DNA of 64,000 bases from Heterohyrax brucei (GCA_028571685.1 CM053162.1:69862351-69926350); one strand, 5' to 3'; shown: positions 33,395 to 44,690, numbered from the stretch's first letter. The notes: a model not told the origin generated them from the letters alone. Translations and numbers: made by a program.

Positions 33395-33545
33395 GGAAAC
33401 CCTGGTGGCACAGTAGCTAAGTCCTATAGCTGCTAAAATGATCAGAAGTTTAAATCCACCAGGCATTCTTTGGGAACTCTGTGGGGCAGTTCTACTCTTT
33501 TTGATGAGGTCACTGTGTGTCAGAATCAACACCACTATGAGTTTG
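33395..33545 (+). mobile_element. AfroSINE (short variant)
   Basis: ggaaaccctggtggcacagt (5' end and A box), gatcagaagtttaaatccac (B box), caggcattctttgggaactc, gggcagttctactctttttg and gtgtcagaatcaacaccact. Confidence 0.82.
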
Positions 33546-34259
33546 ACTGAGATGCTTTGTATTTTGAAATTAACAAAATTAAGGTCAGGTTTCGGTTGAA
33601 CATGGAGGACTGAACACGGCATTTGTCTGCTTCTCAAAAAAAGAAAAAATATCACAAATGTGGCATAATGAAAATATAAGTAATAATAAAATAAAACTTT
33701 TAAAGCCTGAATGTACAAGGCAAAGACAATGGGAGAAGAAGTGATGCAGGTGAGGAGAATAAAATTGGCTCCAAAGGGAGATGAAAGCAAAAGCTGAGCA
33801 TTGTGGGAAACAGGGGCTGGCCAGCCAACACAGAGCTGTCCAAATAGTAGAGAACAAACCTGTAGAGAAGACTTGGCAAAGGACTGAAACCATGAGGGCT
33901 ACTGTAAAACTTGGTAAGGAACAGTGACAACTCCAGGTCCCTCATCCCTTGCAATCTAGTGACAGCGCTTGTCCACCAACCAGCCGCAGAAGGTGGTGGT
34001 GACGGGTGTAGTTTTTAGAGCCCATTACCTGATAGAGGAGGCACATGTGAAAATGGACCACTCAATAAGCCTGACACACGCACACAGCCTGAGCAGGCTT
34101 TTAAGTTGCTTCAGCTGGCCACGTGAATGGCAAGCCAGCAATCACCAGGCACTAATGGCATCTACCATGAAAGACACAGACTCAAAGACATTAAAGGGAA
34201 GCTGGGGGAGAGTGCTAAAAAAAAGGGTCAGTGCTGAAATCAGGAGGAAACCTTCAATT
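33546..34259. other. No gene recognised
   Basis: Frames of up to 136 codons on the minus strand (33380-33790) begin in SINE antisense and are hydrophobic low-information translations. No family identified. Confidence 0.45.
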
Positions 34260-34990
34260 AATCCAATATGCTTATCTTACCATAAAAGCTACAATTTATA
34301 ACCTCAAAGGGATGAAAGAAAATAATTCTATAAAATGAGATGCTATAAAGAAGGAGTCTACAACAAAAAAAGAAGTATCAGCAGAAACATTGAAAGAAAA
34401 AGAGGAATTCTCATCACAATTAGAAAACTAAAAGTAGAACATCTCGACGATCCAGTGGCAATATAATTAATTAGCCACAGAAAGTGAGAGAATGAGAAAT
34501 ATTGAGGAAAAAAAGTTTTAAAGCTAAAATAAGTCTCTTCCACTGCTACAAATCAGAAGTCTCCTAACTGAAAGAGCCCACTGGACACCCAAAGAAAAAA
34601 TTTCTTTTCTTAAGTGCAATTTAAGAAAGCATGGAATAAACAATTGATCATAAAAGGACTGTGAATGCTAATACCCTAAAATGTCTCGAGAGTAACAAGA
34701 GATTCCAGAGAATAATAGAGCAATGACTTCAAAATTCTGAATAAAACTTTCATTCAACCTAAAATTCTGTGTCCTGTCAAATCATTACTCAATTGTGATG
34801 ACATAATGAAGTCACTTTTAGATAAACAATATTGCCAAAACAAAATCTATTCCCCATGCAGGAGGCTACTGGTACCTGTGATTCAAGCGCAGCATAGACA
34901 TGAAGGCAGAAATGCATTGCTAAAGTACAAGGGGAAAGCTGACATCACGAAAGTAATCACGTCCAACGAGATGAACTTGAAGATGAGGAT
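34260..34990 (+). mobile_element. Possible old LINE remnant (HAL1/L1-like)
   Basis: The order caatgacttcaaaattctga, attcaacctaaaattctgtg, gtcaaatcattactcaattg and catgcaggaggctactgg follows the pattern I know from old HAL1/L1 coding DNA. The assignment upstream of 34690 is a guess. Confidence 0.4.
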
Positions 34991-35623
34991 GTTAGGCAGA
35001 AGAATACTGTTTGTCACTATAATATCTGTTCTTTATTGTTTTGTGCTACACATAAAATAATTGTGTCAATTGTATTGTCACAATTGAAATTAAAAGGTAA
35101 CAACTATCTGATTTTTTCAGATGTAACCTTAAGTTGTTCCCTTTACCCCAGAAGAATTTTCACATGCCAAGCCAAGCGCCGTCAATTTTCACAAAGTGAA
35201 GAATTAATCTTGAAATAATCAGAATTAGGATCCCGTAAGAAGGAGACCACTTAAATGAGCTGATCTCAAACCTGTAATTAGATTTGATTCTCCAGCCACA
35301 AAATCAGGTCCATGGAGTCAACGAGGAAAAGCTACCAAAGCTTACCAAGGCCAAGAGTCAGTCATGTTTCCCCTCTTCTCTTTTCCTTCTCTTTTATCTC
35401 TTTTCTCTCTTCTTTCTGCAAGCCTATGATTCCCCTACCCCGCACCTTGTGTCATCTCTTACCTGTGTTCTGAAGTCACCTACCCTTGTTTCGTAACTGC
35501 ATTCTGGGATGGTCTTCTTCCTGGACTCGCTGTCAAGATTTTCTAATATTTTCCCCAGATCTTCTTGTCCTGTACTAGCTGATCCAAAACATCATCTCTT
35601 TCCTTATTTCCTACAACCAAACC
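34991..35623. other. No gene; pyrimidine-rich part
   Basis: 35365-35420 is rich in C and T (ctcttctcttttccttctct). No repeat family or exon recognised. Confidence 0.45.
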
Positions 35624-36122
35624 TGTCATGGGTTGAACTGTGTCCCCGCAAAAATATGTGCAGCTGTGTGGCTGGGACATGATTCCCAGTATCTTGGGAC
35701 TGTCCTCCATTGTGTGGTTTTGCTAACCTGTATGTTAAAGGATTAGGGTGGGGCTATGAATTCCTGCTGTGGGGGGAGTTTCCCTGGAGTATGGCTTGCC
35801 CCACCCTTAATGCTTTTAGCTTGCAAGGAATAAAAGGAAAAAGAAACAAAGGACAATTTGAGAACCTCGCTACCATCAAGCAAGCAGCACCGGGAGCAGA
35901 GCGTCCTTCAGACCAGAGGTTCTTGCGTGAGGACGCTCCCTGGACAAAGACTGATGCAATACCGGACTTTCCTCCAGAGCCGACAAGGGGAAAGTCTTTC
36001 CCTGGAGCGGACACCCTGAATATAGACTTGCAACCTACCGGACTGTATAAGAATAAATCTTTCTTTGTTAAAGCCATCCACTCTGTGGTATTTCTGTTAG
36101 AGCAGCCTAGCCAACTAAAACA
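35624..36122 (+). mobile_element. Solo MaLR (MLT1-like) LTR with 5-bp target duplication
   Basis: It starts tgtcatgggttgaactgtgt and ends ccaactaaaaca (TG...CA), about 499 bp. The five bases aaacc occur directly before (35619-35623) and after (36123-36127). It contains a polyadenylation signal in agaataaatctttctttg. Its subtype equals that of the LTR at 1571, sharing ggagtttcc-tggagta-ggcttgcc. The 156- and 125-codon frames overlapping it are chance frames. Confidence 0.88.
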
Positions 36123-36289
36123 AAACCCCAATGAAAACCCACTGATGTGGAGTCAATTCCAACTCATACCAACCCTCTAGGACAAAGTTGAGTGGTTCCA
36201 CAGAGTTCCTAAGGAGCACCGGTAGATTCAAACTGCCACTCTTTTGGTTAGGAGTCGTAGCATTTAACCATGATGCCACCAGGGTCTCC
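36123..36289 (-). mobile_element. AfroSINE (short variant)
   Basis: Antisense: aaaaccccaatgaaaaccca tail, gagtcaattccaactcatac, gaccagag-like block replaced by gtggttccacagagttccta, attcaaactgccactctttt and gatgccaccagggtctccc. It abuts the end of the solo LTR, whose target site appears to lie in this SINE tail. Confidence 0.82.
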
Positions 36290-36550
36290 CTATCATCGAA
36301 AAGACCGTTTTATTTTTATCTTTATTTTTGTTTCTCTTTTCAGTAGCAGCCTACACCTATCTGCCTGTCATAGTCACATAGTTGCAAACACTTTCCTAAG
36401 AAAGATCAGCCTTGAAATCCAGTCTGAGGTCACTGCACAGCGCTGGGATCCTGCCCTCTGTTCTCTGTGTGTAGTCCCTGCTGCAGAACCTGGAAGCACT
36501 GCCGAGAGAGAAGGCTGAGATGGAGCCAGTTCCTGAGTCACTCCTGGGGA

Positions 36551-36626
36551 GACAGCCTGAATTCACCAAGCGCTTCTTGAATGCTCTAAAGGGCAGTTCT
36601 ACTCTGGCCTCTAGGGTCGCCATGAA
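36551..36626 (+). mobile_element. AfroSINE fragment
   Basis: Only the central and 3' core remain: accaagcgcttcttgaatgc, gggcagttctactctggcct, tagggtcgccatgaacagg. No A box and no tail. Confidence 0.6.
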
Positions 36627-36795
36627 CAGGCAAGGTGGAAAAAAAAATAGGACAAAATGGCTGTTACCACGTAATTTTTCCTCTTGCTTCAAATGTAGAT
36701 CTTACAATGTCTTAGATCCAATCATTTGACATTATTTACTAAGCAACTACAATTACGTTAAAACAAACCACAGCTGTTGAGTCATTTCCAGCTCC

Positions 36796-36960
36796 TAGGA
36801 GCCCTGGTGGTACAGTGGTTAACAGACTGGCTGGTAACCAAAAGGTCAGCAGTTTGAATCTACCAGGTGCTCCTTGGAAAGCCTATGGGGCAGTTGTACT
36901 CTGTCCTATAGGGCCACTATGAGCTTGAATCAATGGCAACAGGTTTGATTTTTGTTTTTT
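36796..36960 (+). mobile_element. AfroSINE (short variant), nearly complete
   Basis: A good reference copy. 5' end and A box gagccctggtggtacagtgg, B box ggtcagcagtttgaatct, then caggtgctccttggaaagcc, gggcagttgtactctgtcct, gggccactatgagcttgaat and a T-rich tail. The tRNA-like A and B boxes are the internal pol III promoter of the family. Confidence 0.92.
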
Positions 36961-37539
36961 TACTATTATGTGATAGGCACTTCTGGGCCCCAAAGATACA
37001 AGGACAAACAAACACACATGCTCTCTCTTGTCACGGAATTTACAATCTCATAGCAGAGACAGGCCACGATCACATTTATGAACACGTAAATATATATTTA
37101 CAGACTGTAGCAGGTAATATAGAAAAAGCGCTTTGAAGGAACACAACCCAGGCATCTGACAGAGTCGAGGGATCATGGAAATGTTTAAAATAACATTTAG
37201 ACTGAGAAGCAAAGAACATGAGAGATCATCTCTGAGGCAGAGGGGAAAGGACAGAAAGCAGGGCAGGAGAAGGAAGCTGCGTGTGCCAGTGTCCTAGGAC
37301 TGAAGGACATTCAGCAGACTGGGGAAAGTTCTAAAGAATGGGAATTCAGGAGGCCCAGACAAACAGGAGGCAAGATGAAGACAGAGACAACCAGCACTGG
37401 CTCACTCACAACCTTACAAGGCAACACTAAACATCATTTTCTTTAAGAAGGATGTGATACCATGAAAGAGTTTAATTAAGTAGATGGATCACACGATCAC
37501 ACTTCTATTTTGAAAATACCACTCTAGCTTCAGGAGAGG
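36961..37539 (+). mobile_element. Old mammal-wide repeat, family not named
   Basis: The start (attatgtgataggcacttct, acggaatttacaatctcata) and end (gagtttaattaagtagatgg, accactctagcttcag) match a common ancestral mammalian repeat pattern that I recognise but cannot name with certainty. The SINE at 37540 sits at its end. Confidence 0.45.
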
Positions 37540-37730
37540 AATCCTGGTGGCACAATGGCTGAAGTGTTCGTCTGCCGATTGAAAGGTTAGAGGTTAGAAG
37601 CCACCCTGGAGCTCCACGGAGAAAGATATGCCAGTCTGCTTACGGGAAGATTTACAGCCTTGGAAACCCTATGCAACACTTGTACTTTGTCTTTAGGGTC
37701 ACTCTAAGTCGGAATCGACTCAGTGGCTAT
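37540..37730 (+). mobile_element. AfroSINE (long variant)
   Basis: gaatcctggtggcacaatgg, gaaaggttagaggttagaag (B-box region), extra segment ccagtctgcttacgggaaga, gccttggaaaccctatgcaa and the tail gtcggaatcgactcagtggc. Confidence 0.85.
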
Positions 37731-37734
37731 GTTC

Positions 37735-38090
37735 TCAGGTTCCAACCCCTGCCCCCAGCTCCAGGATTGAAAACAGATTCGAGAGGGCAAACGAGTCTTC
37801 AGAATGAGTTACAAGAGCCACTGCGGCGAAGGAGGCAAGAAAAGACGGGAGCTTACATGCGTGCTCTGGGAGGGATGCAGGGCAAGTGTCCCAAGCTGGA
37901 TGGCAATGACCCTGACAGAACTGCTAATGACGACACCTCAGGCTTCCTGCCACGGAGCTCTGCATGCTCAGTTCCCGTGCGATGCGCCCCGCGAAGCAAG
38001 CCCGTCACTCTGTCGGCCCACGCACAATGAGACCCGAGAGGAAATGCAGGGTTGGCCACGCTGCTGCTGAGAACCACACCGAAGCTGTTC
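37735..38090. other. CpG-richer unique sequence
   Basis: About 20 CpG dinucleotides by hand count, clustered around gatgcgccccgcgaagcaag. Two overlapping plus frames (119 and 88 codons) show no domain. It could be a small regulatory or exonic element; nothing in the sequence proves it. Confidence 0.4.
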
Positions 38091-40237
38091 ATGGTTTCAT
38101 CAGAACTGACAGCGAGGAGAATCAGGACAATAACTGAGTTCATGTCAGTTGATTGTTACGGTCTGTCTTTACTGGAGAATTATTACTGATCAACTTGGAG
38201 ACATTCATAGAACATGTGCCCTAGCAGGTGAGACCCTGAAGGTGCTTATGAAACGCTCCCAGGATGGAGAGGTGGGCAGGTGGTGGTAGACACTTCCCGT
38301 ATGTTAGTGGTAATTTGAACACATGTATCAAAAACTTAATATTGTTTATACCTTTGACTCATAAAAATTACCTTCTAGGTGTATAACAAAGAAGTGGGCA
38401 TGCACACAAAGAAATACCAGGAATTGTGTTCTTTGGAAGATTATGAGTAATAGTCCATTTATGCAAGCTGTCACAGCAAATTAGTGCTGGTCCCAGGCTG
38501 TGTCGAAAGTCCCCAGGCTCTGGAAGGCTCACATCTTTCCTCCTGGAACTAAGAGGAAGTTGGATCTTCTCTCTGTGGAATATTTGTCTATCCTTCAGGT
38601 CTCCATTTTTAAATTAAGTGGCTTTGAAGATGCTTCTTTGGAAGGATTTAACCAAAAGCTACCAAAACTTTCAATCTAAAAACGGTAATGTTAGATATAG
38701 GAGTTCTTCCTAAGGTGTCAAATATTTTCCATCTTTTTCTGTGCATGTGTGAAGAAAACCCCAACTGGCTTTTCCAATTTCTCACTCCATTGGCAATCTT
38801 TCCAACCTTGGGCAGAATTTCACAGCCTTTCAAATTTGCACACAGTGGCTGCCAGAAGCCCATAACCATTGTTGTCCAAAAATAGCCAAGACTAGACAGG
38901 TTTTCTTTTTGATCTCCACCTCCATGTTTTTTAACGCTTTCCTTCACAATCTCTGTCCAGTGCTTTGTGGTCTCTCTTCGACTCTATCAACAGAAATCAG
39001 TAAAGCACCACACACATTTTTACTCACACTGGAACACACTGATTCTTGCAGGGAGCACACATATTTTAACAAGGGTGAAAGCCATAAGTTTAAGTGCTTA
39101 AAATAAAATTTAGAGCATCAGTGGACTTGCACTTAGGAAAAAAAGTCACTGAGATTATAATTCAGAGTGACTACTTATTACAAATAGCAACCCATTTTTA
39201 TCTAATAAATATTTCAGACAGTTTTGTACATCAATTCCTTTTTGTCAATGGCCTTCTGCTGTTCTTGAGATGAAATTTAAGGTAAATGCGGGAAAGAGTA
39301 CCATTTTATTGGACATCTTGAAATATTTACAGTTGGAATGGCACCCACTTAGGATGAAATCGTCCATGGGATCATGGTCCTATTCACTTCCCATGACAGT
39401 ACTTCTGTAACCCAGAGACCCAAAGCACGTGCAAATTCACTGATTTACCTATCCTTATATAGGCAACCCAAAGGTACGGATTTAAGAAATAATTTTAGAC
39501 TTATTAGAATATCAGATAAATATATATTCCTATTTTTACCCTTCCTTGGGGATTATTGCTAATGAACCAAAGGTAATTTGAAAATATGATTTCTGAAAGC
39601 CATCTAAATAACAGTATTAGTGATTCATAGGTAAAGCATTCTATGTGACTTAATTGGTATTGACATAGAAAGCAGATCTTTGAATCTCAGAGGAAGATCT
39701 GGAATAACTGTAATTAATTAATTATGGCAACACTGCGCTAACCGTATAGTGAGATTTCTGAAAGCTAAATCATGTACAAAGTCAAGAACAAGTGCACTCT
39801 TCAAACAGTTCAGACAGGATACATTTCATCTGCTTTATCCTGTAGGAAATGGTAGAAATTGTTTAACGCCAAGTGGCAGAAACTCTGCTTCTGATCTGCT
39901 TGGACCGTAATCAAGGCAACGTGTAAACTATGTGACTACGGCATCCGCTTGCCTCTCTGGCAGTCTTTGGAATCCGCCACAAGTCACTGAGGCTCCAGGC
40001 TCTGTATCTGCTCTCTAACACCCTGACTTTTGGAGAAAAAGAGTTCTACTCCAAATATCCTTTGGTTTGCTCTGAAGACTGAAAGAATGTCTATCTCCAA
40101 AGCTCTCAGAAAGCCACTCTTTGCACGTCACTGACCCCAAACGAATCACAAATAAGAGTAACAAGGACAAAAATGATGTTTTAGTGTGTGGCTCGAGAGC
40201 TGGGCCCGTCATCAGTAACTATGAGAGCCCCATCATT
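38091..40237. other. No gene; one weak L1M-like fragment
   Basis: 38315-38440 resembles old L1 (tatacctttgactcataaaa, ccttctaggtgtataacaaa). The rest is unassigned, with several short frames that do not form a gene. Confidence 0.4.
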
Positions 40238-40312
40238 GGTAGTTGCTGTTGAGTCAATACTCACTCACAGAGACCAAGTGCATAACAGAAGTCAGGTCAC
40301 CTGGTCCCTAGG
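40238..40312 (-). mobile_element. RTE 3'-tail fragment
   Basis: gttgctgttgagtcaatact, ccaagtgcataacagaagtc, caggtcacctggtcc follow the antisense of the RTE 3' end. About 75 bp, no coding part. Confidence 0.5.
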
Positions 40313-41090
40313 TGTGTCTGGCATCATTTAAAAATTTAATATTTTATAACAAAGAATTGCAATCATAAAGAAAGCATTAAAGTCTGTAAAATGTACTCCA
40401 GGAAGACAAGGTAATGTGAATTAAGCTTCGGAAATGTTTCCAGCTAACTGACCAAACAGTACCTTCAGATTTAAAGGGAAAGTTTTCTGCATTAGGAAAA
40501 TTCACTAGGTGGACTACCTCTATTTTCCAATCACGAAGATAAATAATGCAATTGAAATAAAATACGCATAAATTTTACAGACCTCCTCCCAAGTCAATTG
40601 CTATAGAGAATTTCAATAACTTCAGTTCTAATCACATTAGCAAAATGCATAATTAAAAAAATCTCACAAATAAGACTAAGACAGTCTTTTTTACAGCAAA
40701 AAGTGACAGACTACAGAGTTAAGAAAAGCACAAAAGAGAAAGCGTCTCTTTGTTGAAAGAGTGGAAATGAGAGGAGAACCAAGGGCACTTTGAGAGCAGG
40801 TGGACAGATGTGGGTGAGGCTGAGAGACAGCTTGGCAGGGTTGGATGCTTGGTTTCCTGGAGTCTGTTTTGAGTCTCCCTAGAACTGACAAAAACGATGT
40901 TTGTGTGAGAGAAAATAAGAAAGAGAAATGAACCTGGCAAATGGAGTCTTTGTAGGAAAAATCAATGTTTATGAATTCAAAACAACGGAGAAGAGCTTTC
41001 ACCAGTGAGTTAGCACGTGGGAGGGAGCTGTGGTGAGACACACAGTAAGCGCATCTTTTAGGTGACAGAGCTGCCATTTGTCACTGTGTG
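40313..41090. other. No gene recognised
   Basis: A 128-codon minus frame (40691-41077) has no recognisable motif. No repeat identified. Confidence 0.45.
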
Positions 41091-41200
41091 CTCTGGGGTC
41101 AGTTTCGATTCACTGATGTCGGTTCCAAACCCACCAAACCCACCGCTCTGGGGTCAGTTTCGATTCACTGATGTCGGTTCCAAACCCACCAAACCCACCA
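41091..41200. repeat. Two-copy 55-bp tandem duplication
   Basis: 41091-41145 and 41146-41200 are identical except for their last base (g against a). Each unit contains ctctggggtcagtttcgatt plus the first 20 or so bases of the antisense SINE tail (ccaaacccaccaaaccc). The duplication therefore happened after the SINE at 41187 inserted, and its near-identity suggests a recent event. Confidence 0.95.
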
Positions 41201-41343
41201 CTGTTGAGTTGATTCCAACTCACAGCAACCCTATAGGACAGAGTAGAACTGCCCCATTGTCTCCAAAGAGCACCTGGTAAATTCAAACTGCAGATCTTTG
41301 AGTTAGCAGTCACAGCACTTAGCCACCGTATCACCAGGGTTTC
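41187..41343 (-). mobile_element. AfroSINE (short variant), at a tandem duplication
   Basis: Antisense: caaacccaccactgttgagt, gcaaccctataggacagagt, gagcacctggtaaattcaaa, gtatcaccagggtttcc. Its tail is duplicated with flanking DNA just upstream. Confidence 0.88.
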
Positions 41344-41389
41344 CTCAGTGTTGTTTACCAAGTCCTAAATATATGTCTGGAGTAGCACT

Positions 41390-41580
41390 CAATATTTTAA
41401 AATACATTATCTCTTTTAATTCTAATAATTACTCTAGCCTACAGTATTCCCATTTTACAAATAACTCTACAGTCCAGAGGAGGTCAATGACTTCAACAGT
41501 TTTGCAGAGCTATCTTGTCAGGTAAGCATCCAGAACTGTCTTATTCCAGGGTCTGATCTTGTTTGTCTTGCCACTGCAAA
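41390..41580 (+). mobile_element. MIR SINE
   Basis: The classic MIR order: tatctcttttaattctaata, cagtattcccattttacaaa, gaggaggtcaatgacttcaa, gcagagctatcttgtcagg, then ccagggtctgatcttgtttg. MIR is a mammal-wide tRNA-derived SINE, much older than AfroSINE. Confidence 0.75.
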
Positions 41581-41640
41581 AGTATTGCTAAGAAGTGGTC
41601 TTAGGATGAATCCGTAACTCTCTCAGTATTGTCTGGAGTT

Positions 41641-41834
41641 CTGGGATGCTACACGTGGTCAACAGGCTCAACTGGTAACTGGAAGGTTGAAGGTTCAAGC
41701 CCACCCAGAGGTGCCTTGGAAGAAAAGCCTGATGATCTACTTCTGAAAAACCAGCCATTAAAAATGCTGTGGAGCTTAGCTCTGCCCTGACATACATGGG
41801 ATTGCCATGAGTCAGAGTCAGCTGGATGGTGGCT
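41641..41834 (+). mobile_element. AfroSINE (long variant)
   Basis: gggatgctacacgtggtcaa, ggttgaaggttcaagcccac (B box), cagaggtgccttggaagaaa, gatgatctacttctgaaaaa, ttagctctgccctgacatac and gattgccatgagtcagagtc. Confidence 0.85.
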
Positions 41835-42554
41835 GCGGGACTGATTGGCAGGATTGTCTGTGAAGGCTGCAGTGAAACTTCTGACACACCGGAGGATGCT
41901 CAATATTACCATGGAGAGTAACCATAAAGTCTCAACCATGTAGAAAATTGATTATTAAAGCACAGATATGCCCCAGGCAGAAAATCCTGAACAAATATGT
42001 CATTCAAAAAATGGAAACTTAAAGAATTTACCATGCAGTGGCCTCTTGGGTCTTGGTCTGCAGAGAGACTATAGGGATCATCCTTTTCCTTCTTCTACAG
42101 TGAATATGGGCCAGTCAAAGCCTCTCCCTGCAGAGACTATCTGGGCAGTGTAGTTAAATTCTATGTGGTACACAAATCTATTGAGATGGGCATGTGGACT
42201 TCCATTATTAAGACCCTTAGCAGAATCTTTCCCACATCATGTAACTCTTCTGCCTCTCTTTTTCTTTGTGGTAACACCAGCCTCACCTGGAAGGTTTAGG
42301 ATAATCGTCCTGTTTCACAGTTAACTGATTAGCAAGCTTAATTCACCTTTTGCTATATAATCTAACATATTTACAGATTTCAGGGGTTAGGACACAGACA
42401 TATTTCAGGAGACTTTTTTCTGCCTACCACATGGAGAAATCAAAATAAAGAAGTTAAAAAAAAGAAAGAAAAAAAGAAATACTCGTGTGGTAACTGTCAG
42501 CAGTCACAGGCTCTATCAGCCCCTCTGAACGGATAATGGAGAAAGGGGTACAAT
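41835..42554. other. No gene; A/AAAG-rich tract
   Basis: 42445-42482 is an A-rich run with (AAAG)-like steps. Otherwise unassigned. Confidence 0.45.
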
Positions 42555-42915
42555 CTAATATTGCTGTTGCTGCTAACAGCCATTAGGTTGGTTCTTACAG
42601 GGACCCTCTGCTCAACAAAACAACTGTCACACCAGTGTTTTGTTGTCTTCACAACAAATTTGGTGTGCTCAAGTCAGTATGCTGTGTATTTTGAATGTCT
42701 TCCAGTCTACAGGATTTGTTTTCTAGCACTGCATCAGACAATTTTCAGTTGTGATCCATAGGGTTTTCACTGTCTAATTTTCAGAAATAAACTGCCAGAC
42801 CTTTCTTCCCAGGTTGTCTTAGCCTGGCATCTCTGCTGAAGCCTGTCTACCTGGGGTGATGTGTTTGAAAGGCTGGTGGGACAGATTCCAGCATTATTGA
42901 AGCAGGCCAGCACAG
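42555..42915 (-). mobile_element. ORF-less RTE derivative (5'UTR joined to 3' tail)
   Basis: Antisense order: RTE 3' tail (gttgctgctaacagccatta, ggttcttacagggaccctct), then directly RTE 5'UTR sequence (gcactgcatcagacaatttt, gggttttcactgtctaattt, ccagacctttcttcccaggt, cttagcctggcatctctgct). The whole coding region is absent. Two more such composites occur at 45718 and 59988. Confidence 0.65.
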
Positions 42916-42936
42916 TACAACGAATGGACAGACTGA

Positions 42937-43097
42937 ACCCCAAAACCCACTGCCCTTGACTGATCCTAACTCATAATGACCCTATAGACAGAGTAGAACT
43001 GCTCTACAGGGATTCCAAGGAGCAACTGAAGGACTTCAACTGCTGACCTTCTGCTTAGCAGCTGTAGCACTTAAACACTACGCCGCTAGAGCTTTCC
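42937..43097 (-). mobile_element. AfroSINE (short variant)
   Basis: Antisense: ccccaaaacccactgccctt, gaccctatagacagagtaga, cttcaactgctgaccttctg and cacttaaacactacgccgct. Confidence 0.82.
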
Positions 43098-43487
43098 TGA
43101 CAGGTGACTATAAATCTTATGTTAAATCTAACATAACCTGCTTTAACACTGACAAGAAGAAATATAGCTGTAATGAGGTCGCCAAAGAAGAGATTCCAGG
43201 AAATACACAATACCCATTATATTCAATAAAAATTAGACCAAGAGAGATAAAAAGCAGATAAAAATCAAAATGATGGCTCTAAAAAAAATTAAAGACTTAA
43301 GCATATAGAATAAAGAGTTCTGGGTGGGGAGTAGGGAGAGAGTGACCAGGGAAAACAAAAGGATATTTTAAACAACATTTGCTTTTGCCTTTTATCCTGC
43401 TTTTAATAAAATTTCAAGTACAAAATAAGACGTAACAGATAAGAAAGCAAAATGAGGTAAAAAGGAACTTGGTGTAATGCACCCTTT
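43098..43487. other. No gene recognised
   Basis: A-rich sequence without identified repeat or exon. Confidence 0.45.
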
Positions 43488-43624
43488 CACATGGAGTTGA
43501 TTCTGACTCACAGTGAACCTACAGAACAGGGTAGAAATGCCCCATACGGTTTACAAGGGGCAGACAGCGGGTTTGAACTGCTGACCTTTTGGCTAGCTGT
43601 TAACTACTGTGCCACCATGGCTCC
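43488..43624 (-). mobile_element. AfroSINE (short variant)
   Basis: Antisense: gagttgattctgactcacag, acagggtagaaatgccccat, gggtttgaactgctgacctt, ctgtgccaccatggctcc. A GATA/GACA microsatellite begins about 10 bp beyond its 5' end. Confidence 0.82.
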
Positions 43625-43633
43625 AGATGTAAG

Positions 43634-43790
43634 GTAGACAGAAATGACAGATAGACAGACAGACAGAAGATAGAGAGACAGATGATAGATAGATAGATAG
43701 GTGATAGATAGGTAGATGATACATAGATGATAGATAGATGACACATGATAGATACATAGATAGATGATAAATAGATAAACTACAAAACAT
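43634..43790. repeat. GATA/GACA microsatellite
   Basis: gacagatagacagacagaca grades into gatagatagatag with interruptions (gatgatacatagatgat). A polymorphic tetranucleotide tract. The isoleucine/tyrosine-rich frames over it (43593-43813) are repeat artefacts. Confidence 0.95.
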
Positions 43791-44504
43791 TTTAAATCAA
43801 TTAAAAATGCCACTGTAACACTGTCAACAGTCCTAGAAACAGTACTGATACGTGTTTGTGCTATCTGAAAAATATTAGAACTTCCACCATAGTACAGATG
43901 AATAGAATGAAATACTCATTTTAGAAAAGCATAAACCCAAGAAAGACTACAAACATTTAAAATTTTGAAGTTCATGGACTCTACCCCAAAAGACAAATAC
44001 ACTTATAGACCTCAGTGAAGAGATCTATAAATTGAAGAAAATAAATCACCTTTCAGGTCCTAAGTTAGAGAGGGTGTCCTTGAACAAAAAATATTTTGTG
44101 AAGAAAAAAGAGAAATATCAGAAATATCTAGATATATCTTGCTCAAGTTTTGAATTTTTCTGTTACAGAAGGAATCTTACAAGAAAGCATGGGCAAAAGT
44201 GGAGGCTATTTTCAACAGAAGCAAGATTAGCCTGGCCTCTGATATTCCTTGTGTGAAAATGAGAAAGAAGGGTCAGTCTAATTGAAGCACCGAGCCCCAG
44301 TAATTAAGCAATCCCCAGCCTGTCCTTAGCATGGCCATTGTCCAAGCAGTTGAGTCAGACTTCCGCTGGGTTTAAACCAGGTCAGCCTGAGCAGCTGTCT
44401 TCTCAAGTTAGGTGTCCCTCAGCCCACCTGATGCGCTGCAACACGGAGAGGAGCTATTTAATTTCATCCTTGACTCTCCAAGCCTTTTCAAATACTGTCT
44501 TACA
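43791..44504. other. No gene recognised
   Basis: Unassigned sequence with a short chance plus frame at 44032-44256. No repeat family recognised. Confidence 0.45.
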
Positions 44505-44690
44505 TTTGCTGGTCAAGTTGACTCTGTCTCATGGCGATCTCATGAACGTCAAAGCAGAACTGTGCTCCACAGCATTTCCAGCGGCTGAGTTTTTGGAAGC
44601 AGATCTCCTGGCCTTTGCTCTGAACCTCCTCTGGGTGGACTCAAACTTCCAATCTTTTTGTTAGCCTCCAAGCACATTAGCTGTTTATGG
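44505..44690 (-). mobile_element. AfroSINE (long variant)
   Basis: Antisense: ggtcaagttgactctgtctc, aaagcagaactgtgctccac, extra segment with ttggaagcagatctcctgg, ggactcaaacttccaatctt (B-box region) and the 5' end near gcacattagctg. Confidence 0.72.

Noticed and set aside
33380-33893. 136- and 102-codon hydrophobic minus frames as a membrane protein
   Set aside because: Hydrophobicity comes from antisense of A-rich DNA; the first frame starts in SINE antisense.
35710-36180. 156-codon plus frame and 125-codon minus frame
   Set aside because: Both lie over a solo LTR and a SINE tail. LTRs of this kind are non-coding.
43593-43813. Two 65-69 codon frames rich in Y, S, I and L
   Set aside because: They translate a GATA/GACA microsatellite.
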